This document shows positions 12,130 through 23,246 of a stretch of 64,000 nucleotides of DNA, one piece after another. Position 1 is the stretch's first letter. Each line of letters starts with the position of its first letter. The notes under the pieces are model-generated. The model was not told where the DNA came from, did no database searches, and worked only from the letters and a program-made list of their open reading frames with translations. Source of the DNA: Linanthus parryae (taxonomy: Eukaryota > Streptophyta > Magnoliopsida > Ericales > Polemoniaceae); the NCBI GenBank assembly GCA_023055425.1, contig JALGPY010000002.1, positions 137,697,927 through 137,761,926 of the forward strand, written 5' to 3'. The position numbers were made by a program, and so were the translations under genes.

Positions 12130-13275
12130 GATGGGGTGTTACAGGGATACTGTGAGTTTCTCAACGCCGTCAAAAAATGGAAGGTCGAGAAGGTGCGTTC
12201 TTCAGCTCACAGCCGTCGACAGTCGATGCGCCGCCGTGATGTGCCAAATGACCCTGACCTTATCGACATTTTGACTAGCAACGGCGTCGATATATCGGTC
12301 TCGGAGGGTGATTCCGGAGGTGGGTTGTTCAATTTCATCGGTAATTTGTTCTTCGTCGATTAGCTTCATATCCGACGAACTCCTCTCACCCACACTGAAG
12401 AACACCTGATTCAAAATCAGCCCACGAATCTGAACCGGAGCCAGATCGCGAACGACCTCGCCGGCGAAGATTCTGCCGTAGTGAAGGTCGTTTGATGGGT
12501 GGCGACCTCGCCGGAGCCCGAGCACCCAGTGAAGGTCGTTGGATGGGCGGCAAGAGACACATCAAGGGTTCTCTTTCCCTTCAATTTCTCAAGAAGGTAG
12601 TCAGAAAATATTCACTCCTTTTTTGTTTTGATTTTGATGGGTTCGTGGTGGTGGGTGATTGAATTTTGATGATCTGAGTTTGATTTGATTAGAAGAGAGA
12701 GACAGAGAGAGAGAGACTTTAATCAGGAAGAAAAGACATATGCTCTGCCTTTTGATGATTTTAGTGGTGGACTACACAATTTTGATGATTTTAGGCATGA
12801 ATTGAGTTTGAATCTGGGTGTGTTCTTGGAAAAAGGCTATGAGCTTCTAGTTTTCCTTGAGCTTATGAGCTCTTGCTTGAGCATATTCAAGAACCCAGAT
12901 AAGGGGCTAGTATCTCTGTGGGATTGTTTGCTCAAATGTTGTAGGTCTTTCTTTGCTTTGAATCTTTGTTATAGTTAAATGTTGTATGTTTTTTAAAGAA
13001 GAATGTAGCTATTTTATTTTTTTGAAATTTAATGGAGTGTTCTTGGTGTTCTTGATGTTCTTGATGATGAATGATGGGCAATGTAGTCCAAAAAATACAC
13101 AGGGGCAATATTGTCCGAGATAATTCAATCAACCATTTTTCTAACGGAACCTAACATAAGGGTGCAAACTTTCCACGGAATATTCCGTTAAATGGGTGCG
13201 GAGTGTCTTTATCCAAAACTCAGGGTAGCGGAGTGAAATTTTCCCTAAACTCAGGGGTAGTCAGTCTCTTTCATC
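12130..13275. mobile_element. Repeat-family end nested in the Helitron (copy 2)
   Basis: The right margin (about 13140-13272) is the reverse complement of the family end at 4236-4320: GGTGCGGAGTGTCTTTATCC, then AACTCAGGGTAGCGGAGTG. The adjoining block (GTTCTTGGTGTTCTTGATG near 13040, then 'gggcaatgtagtcc') matches 25645-25740. The left margin is not defined; it may be near the GGGGTGTTACAG junction at 12132-12143. Short frames inside (12136-12363 plus, 12525-12202 minus) overlap each other and are not recognisable. Most likely an older transposon carried or invaded by the Helitron. Confidence 0.4.
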
Positions 13276-13364
13276 CATTTTCTCAAAACATTTCTATAAG
13301 TCTAATGGTCAAGATTCATTGGTACTTACGGTCTAAAAGTCATTTCAGTTTCTTAAAACTTTAA

Positions 13365-13386
13365 CCGTCTTGTTTTATTATATAGA
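13365..13386 (-). repeat. Helitron 5' terminus
   Basis: Minus strand begins TC at 13386-13385 and continues TATATAATAAAACAAG, an AT-rich start widely seen in plant Helitrons. The neighbouring base at 13387 is A on the minus strand, as expected at an AT target. Confidence 0.8.
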
Positions 13387-13740
13387 TTAGTTCATTCTCT
13401 ATATACGTTATAATTATTAGTAGTTGATAAATGAAGTGGCATGCGATATCACACTCTGACTACATAAGTGAGCTATTATCATTACTCAGTGATTTCTATT
13501 TCCGGATCTAGTTCTCGCGGGTTGGATCAAAAGTGTAATGGTCTGGGTCAGTTATGGGTTAAAGCGACCCATTGATAGACCTAGTAGGAAAGCAAGGCGA
13601 ATACGAGAACAGTGGTTTACTTATTGGTGAAATGCTCCAGCATTTTGGCAAGGCAATTTTTCCCTCCTACGAAAATTACATAGTGATTGTATTTCAAATG
13701 TTGGGTTCTATATGTGGATAATTGATGATATACATTTGGA
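13387..13740. other. Intergenic, nothing recognised
   Basis: AT-rich unique-looking sequence between the Helitron and the next inverted-repeat element. No frame, repeat or motif I can support. Confidence 0.5.
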
Positions 13741-14154
13741 GTAACAGATACTTTCACCCGCCCCTTTAGTTTCATTGAATGACACTTGCACCCCCTCTAG
13801 TTTTAAAAGGACACTTTCGCCTTAGTGTCCCGAACTTCGAGTAATTTGCACTCTCTAAATGTGACGCCCCTAGTTTGGAAGTGGAATTTGTCACTGTAAA
13901 TAATTTTAGACCAATTCGACCCCATATCATACAAAAAGTCTAATATGCCATTGAATAATGCCAACAATTTTATAACACGAGGGTAAATTTGATTCAAAAA
14001 TATTTTTTACTGACAGTTCCTAATCCCAGAACGGTGTTACAATATATGTTGTAAATTATTTGAAGTCACACTGAAGGGTTGGAAGTGTCCTTTTCAAAAC
14101 TAGAGGGGGTGAACGTGTGCTTCAATGAAACTAGAGGGTGAAAGTGTTGTTTAC
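13741..14154. mobile_element. MITE-like element with about 75-bp terminal inverted repeats
   Basis: The left arm (13741-13817) and right arm (about 14082-14154) are inverted copies: GTAACAGATACTTTCACC against GTAAACAACACTTTCACC, then TTTAGTTTCATTGAA..CAC and CACCCCCTCTAGTTTT in both. Total length is about 414 bp with no coding capacity. Long inverted arms suggest a Mutator-type MITE, but a flanking 8-9 bp duplication is not evident. The arms have diverged by several substitutions and small gaps, so the insertion is not recent. Confidence 0.7.
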
Positions 14155-14435
14155 CCATTAATTTGGCATAATGTTGAGTTGTTTGCTCCACATTTTACAG
14201 ATTCACCTACAATAGGATAACTAGTGTCTTATTAGAAAACATTTTCCAATAGACTCATAATAATTGAGAAAGTTTTCGGTGTTTTTAGAAGCACCTAAAA
14301 ATTACTCTAATTGTACATTTCAACCTAGAATTGAAACCCAGAATTACGAACATCAGTACTATTTACTTCTATAGGCGCAAGAATTTCACAAAAAGCCAAA
14401 CCACCACCATTTGCAGTGATATCAGTAACAATTAC

Positions 14436-15812
14436 TACAGCATTTCCAACCATTATCTCTAATTTTTCTCCATTTTCTATTTTTGGTGGAAAAAAATGGA
14501 ACGGTCTCCCACCATTCTACCTCCATTTCTCCATTTTTAAAGGAAGAATAGAGATTTTAGTCTCCAACCAATAGAACCAAATTTTACTCCAAATCATAAA
14601 ATAATATATATCTCCATTTCTCCATTTATGGAGAATTGAGATTTCAGTCTCCAATAGTTAACACCAAAATTCCTTCAAAAAATTATTAATGATAGTTTCA
14701 ACATAATTTTTAGCAATTTAGTTACAATACGGTAATCTAAACAAATTTGATTAAAGCATACATCAAATGATTAAAATTTCACACAATACATCTCATTCAC
14801 TATCATTTTCTGTTTGATCACGCATATCCCACAGTATGCAACGAGTCTTCATCGTAGTTCATGATGTTCACCCTCATTTATCAAATCTCGATGGCAACCA
14901 AGCTACAGATGTGACTTCCTAGGTGGAGGAAGTCCGAAATAAATTGTCATTTCATGTGCTTTCTTAGGATCGTTTTCGATGTTTTTATTTTTAACCATGT
15001 ATTTCATTTTCATGTAATGTCTTTATGTTTTTGTAATATTTTTATTTAGTATCAGTCTGTCCCGTCTCTTTGTTCCCATTTGACTTTTTTGACTCGTATC
15101 TGGGTCACTTTGACCGGGTGATTTGGATAGCAAAATAATACGATTTTTTGATAATTTTTTCACCATATTATAGAGCAACTTTTACTCTACAACACCATAA
15201 AAAAATTATCAAAAAATTACATGGATTTGCTATTCAAATCACCGGGTCAAACTGGCCCAGTGAATAGTGACAAAAATAAAATTGGGAACAAAGAAACGGG
15301 ACAGACTGGTAATAATTTTATGTTTTCACTTTTTTATATTAATATTTTGTGGGAAAATGTTAATTTTAATTTTTATTTATAAGTTAATAGAAAGAATATA
15401 AACTTATATTATTATTTTTTATTCGTAATAGTTAACAATTGTTAATATATCATACTTTTACCAATAATATATGTTTTAAGTCACTAATATACACAATTAG
15501 AGTTAAATTATTCAATTTTACACCCTACTCGATGAAATAAAGATGAATCTCCATTCTCTGAAAAAAATGGAGAAAGGATATTCTTTTGGAGAAATGAAGC
15601 ATGATTGGAGATGAACATCTCCACCTCTAAATAAATTGAGAAAAAATAAAAAATGGAGAAATGAAATTTTTTTGGCCAAACATGGTTGGAGGCCTAATGA
15701 AATCTTCATTTTTTTAGAGAAATAGAGAAATGGAGATTTGAAGTTGGAGACTAAAATCTTCCAAAAAAATCACCAAATATAGAGAAATGAATGATGGTTG
15801 GAGATGCTCTAC
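14436..15812. mobile_element. Non-autonomous TIR element, about 1.4 kb, with a nested MITE
   Basis: The left end TACAGCATTTCCAACCATTA and the right end, read in reverse, TAGAGCATCTCCAACCATCA are near-identical. Both continue into 'ctctatttttggtg'-like and 'ctccatttctccattt'-like arms at 14460-14650 and 15540-15790. The GCATCTCCAACC signature is widespread at the ends of plant MITEs. The ORF at 15518-15709 is only the arm sequence. A second, unrelated foldback element sits in the middle (15053-15308). No coding capacity. Superfamily cannot be fixed without a target duplication. Confidence 0.65.
15053..15308. mobile_element. Foldback MITE, about 256 bp (copy 1)
   Basis: Nearly the whole element is one palindrome. 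The outer arms are CAGTCTGTCCCGTCTCTTTG and its inverted partner at 15290-15308. The inner arms contain GATTTGGATAGCAAA and TTTGCTATTCAAATC, and the centre is 'tttactctacaacacca'. The same architecture and centre recur at 28692-28945 and, truncated, at 29183-29275. Its transcript would fold into a long hairpin. Confidence 0.75.
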
Positions 15813-16066
15813 TTTCAAAGCTCCAAGAATTTCACATAAAGCATATCCACCACTTACTATCTTTCAGTAACAACTCCTACAAGCGTTATCAACAATACAG
15901 AGAAATCCATCAATCAATTTCTCCAAATATTATTTAACCAAATTTCAGATTACCTCTCTCCACAAAAGCACAAAGGATCAAAGCCCCAGTGTAACATATT
16001 AAACATCTTTCATAGTTAACTATAGAAACTATGAGTCACTACTTATCACATAATCCCCTTCTTTCA

Positions 16067-16834
16067 TTACCCTGACCTCTTACAGAAACTATAAGCCACT
16101 GCCACGGTCGCCACAGCTGTCACGACCCCAACTCCTGCGAGAACGCGACTCTGCTCCAAGTTCCCCACCCACGCCGAGATTTTGCCAAGTCCTTTCTTTA
16201 GTTCCACTGGGGACGTGGTGGTTGTCACTTTCGTCTCAGAGCTGTTGGTAACCTGATTTGTTACTTCCAGTGGGGAGGTGATGGTGGTCTCTTTCGTTTT
16301 AGAGCTGTTGGCACCCAGATTTGGTACTTCCACTGGGGAGGTGGCGGCAGTCTCTTTCGTTACAGAGCTGTTGGCACAGCTTGACACTGCTTCCTTCTTG
16401 TCCTGAATGCTGTCGTCATCGTCTTTCTGGGTCTCCTTGACTTCCTCTGTGATCTTGTTCTGGGCCTCCTTGACTTCCTCTGTGATCTCGCTGACGTTTT
16501 CCTGGGTCTCATTGACTTCCTCTGTGATCTTGCTGTCGTCTTTCTGGGTCTCCTTGACTTCCACTGTGATCTTGTTCTGGGCCTCCTTGACTTCCTCTGT
16601 GATCTTGCTGACGTTTTTCTGGGTCTCGTTCACTTCCTCTGTGATATTGCTGTCGTCTTTCTGGGCCTCCTTGACTTCCTCTGTGATCTCGCTGACGTTT
16701 TTATGGGTCTCGTTGACTTCCTGTGTGATCTTGCTGTCGTTTTTCTGGGTCTCCTTGACTTCCTTTGAAACTTGGTTTTCGTCTTTTTCAATCTTCTCTT
16801 CGTGGACACCGATTTGTCCCCTGAGGATAAACAT
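16067..16834 (-). CDS. Repeat-rich, highly charged protein with C-terminal membrane tail
   Basis: 255 codons from the ATG at 16834. Residues about 20-140 are a tandem array built on a near 11-residue unit of the ITEEVKEAQ/ITEEVNETQ type, rich in E, K, T and Q and predicted by eye to be a continuous helix or coiled coil. Residues about 150-212 hold three roughly 22-residue repeats of the NSSxTKETxxTSPVEV type. The end is a single hydrophobic segment (VLAGVGVVTAVATVAVAYSF) followed by CKRSG, the form of a tail-anchored membrane protein with the bulk in the cytosol. The organelle is not decidable. No catalytic motif is visible. The start is uncertain: the ATG overlaps a good acceptor site (TTTATCCTCAG at 16830-16820), so the exon may join an upstream exon. 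Family not recognised; LEA-like is an alternative description for the repeat part. Confidence 0.6.
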   Translation of the reverse strand: MFILRGQIGVHEEKIEKDENQVSKEVKETQKNDSKITQEVNETHKNVSEITEEVKEAQKDDSNITEEVNETQKNVSKITEEVKEAQNKITVEVKETQKDDSKITEEVNETQENVSEITEEVKEAQNKITEEVKETQKDDDDSIQDKKEAVSSCANSSVTKETAATSPVEVPNLGANSSKTKETTITSPLEVTNQVTNSSETKVTTTTSPVELKKGLGKISAWVGNLEQSRVLAGVGVVTAVATVAVAYSFCKRSG

Positions 16835-17486
16835 AAATTATGATTACCACAGACCCCTTAGATCTCTCAAATGGAGCAAAGAGCTTCTATTAGCCAATAG
16901 CAAAACATGAGTAAATGTGAAGAGTAAATTCATATGGTCAAAGCTTTTATCAAGTCCTGCAGTTAAATCACAGACCGGTCGTCATATAGACTATCCAGAG
17001 GAAGCATGTAATCAAACAAAGTATCGACAGCTTCTTTATCAACAAAAAAAATGATTTTGTAATCAACAAGCAGTGTATTACACAAGAATTGATGTGATGA
17101 ATTTTTGAACATCAAATACCAACAGTGTGATAGAATGTTGCAGAAGCAGGATCATGATTCCCCGGGGTGTAAAATTAATGATTCAGTGTGAGCAAAGAAA
17201 AAGAATGAAAGGAATTCCCCTTCTACTAAAGTCAATGTTCTTGTTTTTCCATCACTTATCACAGAATAAATCAAAGCTAAAGAATTTCGACTCTGCCAGA
17301 CTTCATGAATAACTTGATTTCAAAACATTTGATTGAAACAAGCAATTTGTCATCTCACTCCACATGAACCGTAATAATTCAAAAATGAAGTAGTCCACAC
17401 AGACATACTTATTCACTCCAATTTTAAAAGAATTGGGCACTAATTTTGTGAAGAAATTGTACAAGAAGTGATCTGATGCATACCCG

Positions 17487-17720
17487 TCGTGCTAAACCTC
17501 AAAAGCCGAGAACTTTTTCACTCTGCCTCTCCGCTTCTAATCTTCTGTAGTTGAGCCCTCCAAATCTTTCGATTCTTCAATTAAGGAAAGCATCTTTAAT
17601 CTGCTCTCGTGTTCGTTGGGTCACACTCAATCGATAAACTTCTCCTTCGACCCTCGATTTCTCGATCCCCCGCTCTCTGTCGAACCCTAAACAGAGCAGG
17701 TTGGGTTTGCATCAATCATG
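17487..17720 (-). other. Probable 5' leader exon of the tail-anchored protein gene
   Basis: Minus-strand sequence from about 17720 to 17487 is richer in GC and purines than its surroundings, has the look of a plant 5' leader and ends at a GACGG|GTATGC donor candidate. It would be joined across an intron of about 670 bases to the acceptor near 16820. It contains two short upstream frames (38 codons from about 17706, and 18 codons beginning MLSLIEESK), which could limit translation. No transcript evidence is available, so this is inference from signals and spacing. Confidence 0.4.
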
Positions 17721-17729
17721 TTTAAGAGA

Positions 17730-18083
17730 TTTCTGGGTAGACATACATCGATCTTAGTGTGCGGACAATTTTACCCTCATGTAATGGGATTCCATGAGTG
17801 ATTTTAGAGGGTGTTAAACCAACGGTGCTAATTGTCACTGTTTTAGATAGTGCGGAGGATTCTAAGTGTAAATCAATATTGCAGGAGGTTTAGTATTACT
17901 TTTGGCAAAGTGCAGATAGGTTTAGTGTAATTTGTTCTCTATTTTATGTAGATTTGTTTATTTTTGCGAGTGCGAAAGTGGATGAAAGATGCTGAGATCA
18001 TGCATACATAAATGATGTTCCTATTCTGCCTCATTGGCCCATTAAATTCCATTTCCCTTGACAGTCTCTCTCAGTGACCCCTC
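17730..18083. other. Intergenic spacer with no recognised feature
   Basis: AT-rich sequence between the probable leader exon and the copia LTR. It contains phrases such as 'gacaattttaccctcatg' that resemble degraded repeat ends, but no partner was found. Confidence 0.4.
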
Positions 18084-18206
18084 TAATAGGACGATTTTGT
18101 ATATTCATACCTAATAGAGGACTAGTTGTGTAATTAGGGTATTTTGTAATTACTATTTAACATTGTGAATAGTCAATGAGAAAGCATGGAAATTTTACCA
18201 CTCGCA
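18084..18206 (+). repeat. 5' LTR of the short-LTR copia element
   Basis: 123 bp, starting TAATAGGACG and ending ACTCGCA, directly before the primer binding site. One mismatch to the 3' copy. Confidence 0.9.
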
Positions 18207-18220
18207 TGGTATCAGAGCCC
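18207..18220 (+). promoter_or_regulatory. Primer binding site, initiator Met tRNA type
   Basis: TGGTATCAGAGCCC abuts the 5' LTR. TGGTATCAGAGC is the standard initiator-Met primer site of plant copia elements. Confidence 0.9.
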
Positions 18221-18803
18221 TAACCTCTGATTGAGTTTTCTTCCGCCTCTCAAGGATTGACTGGTTTGCGTCGTCCTCCTCCTCGCATCGTCGTCGTCGT
18301 CCTCACTTCTGTTGCGGTCCTCTGGTATCCAGGGCAACCGACGACCTCCTCTCTATCTGCTTCTCCTTGTCCATCGTTCGTGCGCAGAACGTTTTCCCAA
18401 TCGCCGACCTCAACGCCACCAGAACCTCCGGTGTCCTTCCCGGTTCTGGTCGCCGGTCTTTTGCCGTCGAAGTTGTGCCTTCCTTCGCACAGTTCGTCAA
18501 GTTCGCTTCCTTGCACCAACTTCGGCATCTGGGTCATGTGCGACTCCCTCCCCTTCCTGTCGCCGCCCTCTTTGCTACCTCTGTCGAACGCTGCTGCCTA
18601 TTGCGCCTCTAGACCAAACCCAGACGGTTGGTGGGTTTTTCATCTCTCTGTCCACCTACTGCTGTTGGGTTTTCACATTACTTGGTGGGTTCCTCATCAA
18701 TTATTGCTTGGTCTCCTTTATTGCAACGTGTTTATTCGGTCAGCTACTTTATTTCACTTGGTCCACGCATCTGATTTTGCTCTCGTGTCCCACTGCTTTC
18801 GCA

Positions 18804-21800
18804 ATGTCTACTGAATCAGCCTCCTCCGACAACATCAAGGAACCTACCGACACCGCTTCATCCGGCACAACCAAGGAGCCTCTTCACCCCGTGTTCCTAG
18901 TTACCAACATCGAGAAACGTGTTCGTTTCATTCTGGACAATGAAAAAGTCCAGTATGATCACTCGGCTACATTTTTTCGTATCCAAACGCACTCTTTTGG
19001 CATTTCAGATCATCTTGAAAACCACCTGCTGTCTCTGATCCCCTCTGGAGCTCTATTGATTTGGTAATCCTGTCATGGATATACCAAACGATCAGCGACG
19101 ACTTGGCTCTTGCTATCCTCACCCCTCGTCAGACGGCTAGAGATGCGTGGTTGAAGTTGGAAAACCTCTTTCACGACAATCAGGGATCACGGCTGGCAGA
19201 ACTGGAATTCGAGTTCGTTAATCTGCGCATGAAACACTGCTCGTCTCTCGACGACTATTGCACCAGGTTGAAGAACTTGGCGGATCGTATCGGGAATGTC
19301 GGCTCTCCAGTCTCGAACCAACGGCTAGTTATCCAACTAACCAATGGTCTCACATCTGCCTACACCGGGGTTGCCATGATCATTCAGCAGACTAGTCCCA
19401 CTCCGGAGTATCTATCAGCAGTCTCTATGATACGGCTACACGAGCGTCTTCTTGCTCGACAGGAGCCAGTTCACCCTAGCCCGCATCAGGTGTTGGTTTC
19501 GACTCCTTCGAACCGACAACCGAATGCGGCCACTCACCAGTCTGGCGGTCCCCACAGTGGCGGGAATGGTAACCATGGCGGAGGACAGCGCAGAAATGGC
19601 AGGAACGGACGTCGCAAATCCGGGACAGGGGGAAATCAACCAGCTTTGACGCCCCCTGCTGCACCCCAGGGCTCGCACGGCTCATGGGTCTGGTGCCCCT
19701 GCCCCACGGGACCAGTACCTCCTTGCCCTTACCCGACTACAGGTTGGAGCACTCTCAGACCCAACTCTGCTAGCCTGCTTGGCCCACCACCGGCTACGCG
19801 ACCGCAGGCTCCCACAGCTGCTTCTGCCTACCCGACTGCTACTGATTTGGGGTCTCAGTTCTCTGGCATGACTCTCAGCGTTCCGGATCAGACCTGGTAT
19901 CTCGACTCCGGTGCATCTGCTCATCTCACTCCGCAGTCAGGTATACTCTCTTCTCTCTCGTCATCTTGTCCTTCTCATAATATACTTGTGGGAAACGGCT
20001 CTAGCATTCCAGTGAAAGGATCCAGTAATCACACCCTTACCACCAACTCCCGTTCCCTTCACCTTAGAAATGTCTTACTCACCCCAAACGTTATCAAAAA
20101 CCTAGTTTCTCTTCGTCAATTCACTACTGACAATAATGTTTCCGTTGAGTTTGACCCTTTTGGTTTTTCTGTGAAGGACCTTCGCTCGGGAGATCTTTTA
20201 CAGAGGAGCAACAGTTTGGGTGATCTCTATCCATTCCAGCCTGCCCCACCATCGTTATCTGCTGTCTCTTTTGCTGCTCTTCCTGCTCCAGTTTGGCATA
20301 ACCGCCTTGGTCATCCCGGGCGCCTAGTTTTAGATTCTCTTCGTAGTAGTCATTTCATTTCTTGTAGTAGGAATAATTCAGAAACTCTTGGACATGCTTG
20401 TCAAGTTAGTAAACATGTGCGTTTGCCTTTTTCACCGTCTACTTCTTCTACTTCTAGTCCATTTGACATTATTCATAGTGATTTATGGACATCTCCGGTA
20501 TTAAGCAAATCACATTACAAATACTACCTGCTACTGCTTGATGACTACACGCATTTTCTCTGGGTTTTTCCCCTTAAACAGAAAAGCGAAGCGCTGTCCA
20601 AATTTAAACAATTCACTACTTTCGTACAAACTCAGTTTGAGCGACCTATCAAAAGTTTTCAATGTGACCTTGGTGGAGAATTTGACAATGGCGCTTTTCT
20701 CTCTCACGCCATTACTCATGGGCTTGTTTTTCGATTTGCTTGTCCTCAGACGTCATCTCAAAATGGCAAAGCTGAACGCATGATTCGCCGAATCAATGAC
20801 ATCAGTCGTGCCCTATTAGCTCATGCCTCCCTTCCAGCTTCTTTCTGGGTTGAGTCTCTTCTGACTGCGGTCTACCAACATAACATTCTTCCCACAGCAG
20901 TTCTTAACAACAATATTCCCACTGTTGCCCTCTATCATCGCTCACCCTCCTATGAGCATCTCCGCACGTTTGGCTGTCTGTGCTACCCGAACCTCTCAGC
21001 CACCTCACCCCACAAGCTTGCCCCACGCTCTGTTCGATGTGTGTTTCTAGGCTACCCTCTTAATCACCGTGGGTACCGGTGTCTTGATTTGAGTACTGGT
21101 CGTGTTCACACTTCTCGCCACGTCACCTTTGATGAGACGGTCTTTCCTTTCTCGATCTCTGGGTCTGTATCTCCATCTGTTCACTGGACGTCTGATCCCG
21201 ATGATAGTCTTCCATATCCCTTTTTTACTCATCGTTCTCATAACCCTGTGGCATGCACACCATCACCCACCACTCCTAGGGCACCTAAGCCACCACCCAC
21301 CTCTACTCGGGCACCCACACATCTTCCCACATCTAGGACTCTTACTCCTCACCACTATGTACGTCGGTCTGTGTCCACTCGTACCCCACCTATACCAACT
21401 GTGCCTGTGTTGCCTGACCCTCCTGCGTCACCCACACTGAGCCCAGTGGCCACTCCTCCTCCTCCTCCTCCTCCTCATCCTTCTCCTCAGATGATCACCA
21501 GATCCAAGCATGGCATCGTCAAACCCGTCACCCGTCTCACCTTAGCTGCTCAGACACCTGCTCCCATCTCGCCCCTCCCTAAATCCCACATCCTAGCCTT
21601 GTCGGATCCTCACTGGAAAGCGGCCATGGATGATGAGTTTGGAGCTATGGTTGCGAACCACACTTGGGATCTTGTTCCTCGGCCAGAAGGGGCCAATGTT
21701 CTGCGAGCTCTGTCGCTATTTCGACACAAGTTTCGCGCTGATGGTAGTCTGCAGCGCTATAAGGCGCGATTGGTAGCTGACGGGAAGTCTCAGATGGTTG

Positions 21801-23125
21801 GGATCGATTGTGAGGAGACTTTCAGCTCGGTTGTCAAACCGACTACTATCCGTACAGTTCTCAGCATTGCTGTCACACGTTCGTGGCCTATCCGTCAGTT
21901 GGATGTCAAGAACGCTTTTCTTCATGGTGATCTCTCTGAGACGGTTTACATGCATCAGCCCCCTGGCTATCGCGACATGCGCCACCCTGACTTTGTTTGC
22001 CGGTTGCGCAAATCCTTATATGGTCTGAAGCAGGCTCCCCATGCTTGGTTTCAGCGATTTGCCACTGTCCTCACGCAGACTATCGGTTTTTCTGGTTGCT
22101 CATGTGATGAGTCTCTTTTTGTCTACAGTCGCGGCTCGGACATCGTCTTCCTACTGCTCTATGTGGATGATATTGTTATCACTGGGTCGTCTCCGATCAT
22201 CTTGGATCAGATTGTCTCTCAGCTCTCTGGAGGGTTTGCTATGACTGATCTGGGCCATCTGCATCACTTTCTTGGCATTGCTGTCACCCGTGATTTGTCC
22301 GGCTTGTTCCTGTCACAGCATCAGTACGCGATCGACATTCTTCGTCGTGCTTCTATGTCCACATGTAAGTCTACTGCTACCCCTGTTGAGGTCGGTAGTA
22401 AACTCACAGCTACCTCTGGCCCACCGGTTGCTGATCCTACGCTATACCGCAGCCTTGCTGGGGCCCTGCAGTATCTCACATTCACTCGACCAGACATCCA
22501 GTATGCTGCTCAACATGTCTGTCTCTTCATGCATGATCCCCATGAGCCGCATTTTCATGCCCTGAAGCGTATCTTACGCTACATCAGTGGCACACTTGAG
22601 TATGGTTTACGGATCTCTGCTTCTGCTGCTGATTCCCTCACGGCCTACACTGACGCCGATTGGGCTGGTTGCCCAGACACGCGCCGCTCCACTTCTGGTT
22701 ACTGTGTCTTCTACGGAGACAATCTTCTCAGTTGGTCGTCCAAGCGTCAGGCAACTGTCTCTCGCTCGAGTGCTGAGGCTGAGTATCGTGGTGTTGCTAA
22801 TGCCGTCTCCGAACTCTGCAGGGTCCGGAATTTATTACTTCAGCTTCGTGTCACCCCTCCTCGGGCCACTGTGGTGTATTGTGACAATGTGAGTGCTGTC
22901 TATCTCTCTGGTAATCCTGTTCAGCATCAGCGCACTAAACATGTTGAGATTGATCTACACTTCGTTCATGAGAAGGTTCGTTTGGGTCAACTTCGCGTGC
23001 TGCACATTCCTGCTGATTATCAGTACGCCGACATCTTCACCAAGGGTCTCCCTCGCCCTTTGTTCCAGCGCTTTCGTTCCAGTCTCAGTGTTGGCGAGCC
23101 TATCGTTTCGACTGCGGGGGAGTAA
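18804..23125 (+). pseudogene. Copia gag-pol polyprotein, one frameshift in gag
   Basis: Gag starts at the ATG at 18804 (MSTESASSDN) and runs to 19067. The conserved gag block DPLW...LSWIYQTISDDL continues in another frame, so a single-base shift lies between about 19010 and 19037. From there the frame is open to the stop at 23125 (the 1354-codon frame opens at 19061). Domains: protease WYLDSGASAHL (near residue 280); GAG-pre-integrase HNRLGHPG; integrase core HSDLWTS, CDLGGEF and NGKAERM (D, D, E present); reverse transcriptase with LYGLKQAPHAW and YVDDIV (near 1033); RNase H TDADWAGCPDTRRSTSGYC. Oddities: the CxxC of the integrase zinc finger reads GHAC, DNGG is DLGG, and no CCHC knuckle is visible in gag. 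Confidence 0.9.
23107..23122 (+). promoter_or_regulatory. Polypurine tract of the short-LTR copia
   Basis: GCGGGGGAG ends exactly at the 3' LTR start and overlaps the last pol codons; it primes plus-strand DNA synthesis in this family. Confidence 0.7.
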
Positions 23126-23245
23126 TAGGACGATTTTGTATATTCATACCTAATAGAGGACTAGTTGTGTAATTAGGGTATTTTGTAATTACTATTTAAC
23201 ATTGTGAATAGTCAATGAGAAAGCAAGGAAATTTTACCACTCGCA
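23123..23245 (+). repeat. 3' LTR of the short-LTR copia element
   Basis: 123 bp, one mismatch to 18084-18206. Its first base is also the first base of the pol stop codon TAA. Confidence 0.9.
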
Positions 23246-23246
23246 T

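Larger units (their letters stand above)
7799..13386 (-). mobile_element. Non-autonomous Helitron, about 5.6 kb, both termini present
   Basis: On the minus strand the element starts at 13386 with TCTATATAATAAAACAAGAC, preceded by A. It ends at 7799 with CTAG, followed by T, with a 7-bp-stem hairpin (CACGTGC, 3-base loop, GCACGTG) nine bases before the end. Insertion between A and T, a TC start, a CTRR end and a 3' subterminal hairpin with no terminal inverted repeats are the defining Helitron features. No Rep/helicase reading frame of useful length is present in any frame, so the copy depends on proteins from elsewhere. Inside are short splice-flanked exon-like pieces on the same strand (11034-10979 and about 10048-9929) and an end of an unrelated repeat (13190-13272). 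Confidence 0.8.
18084..23245 (+). mobile_element. Ty1/copia retrotransposon with very short (123 bp) LTRs
   Basis: Two direct LTR copies (18084-18206 and 23123-23245) flank a tRNA-type primer binding site, a long gag-pol region in the order protease, integrase, reverse transcriptase, RNase H (the copia order), and a purine-rich tract next to the 3' LTR. The LTRs differ at one position (T versus A in AAAGCATGG/AAAGCAAGG), so insertion was fairly recent. The LTR edges read TAATAGG...CGCA instead of the usual TG...CA. No 5-bp target duplication is seen: CCCTC on the left, TTACA on the right. Codon use is C-rich and unlike the AT-rich host surroundings. One frameshift in gag disables it. Confidence 0.95.

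Noticed and set aside
4236..13272. A single 9-kb transposon bounded by inverted repeats at 4236 and 13272
   Set aside because: The right repeat lies inside the Helitron whose own ends are clear, and no matching target duplication is present; two copies of one family explain it better.
16407..16910. 167-codon plus-strand frame rich in SFWVSLTSSVI
   Set aside because: It is the antisense reading of the repeat array of the minus-strand gene at 16067-16834; repeats keep all frames open.
18257..18814. 185-codon plus-strand frame before copia gag
   Set aside because: It lies in the leader between primer site and gag ATG, overlaps other frames and has no recognisable domain.
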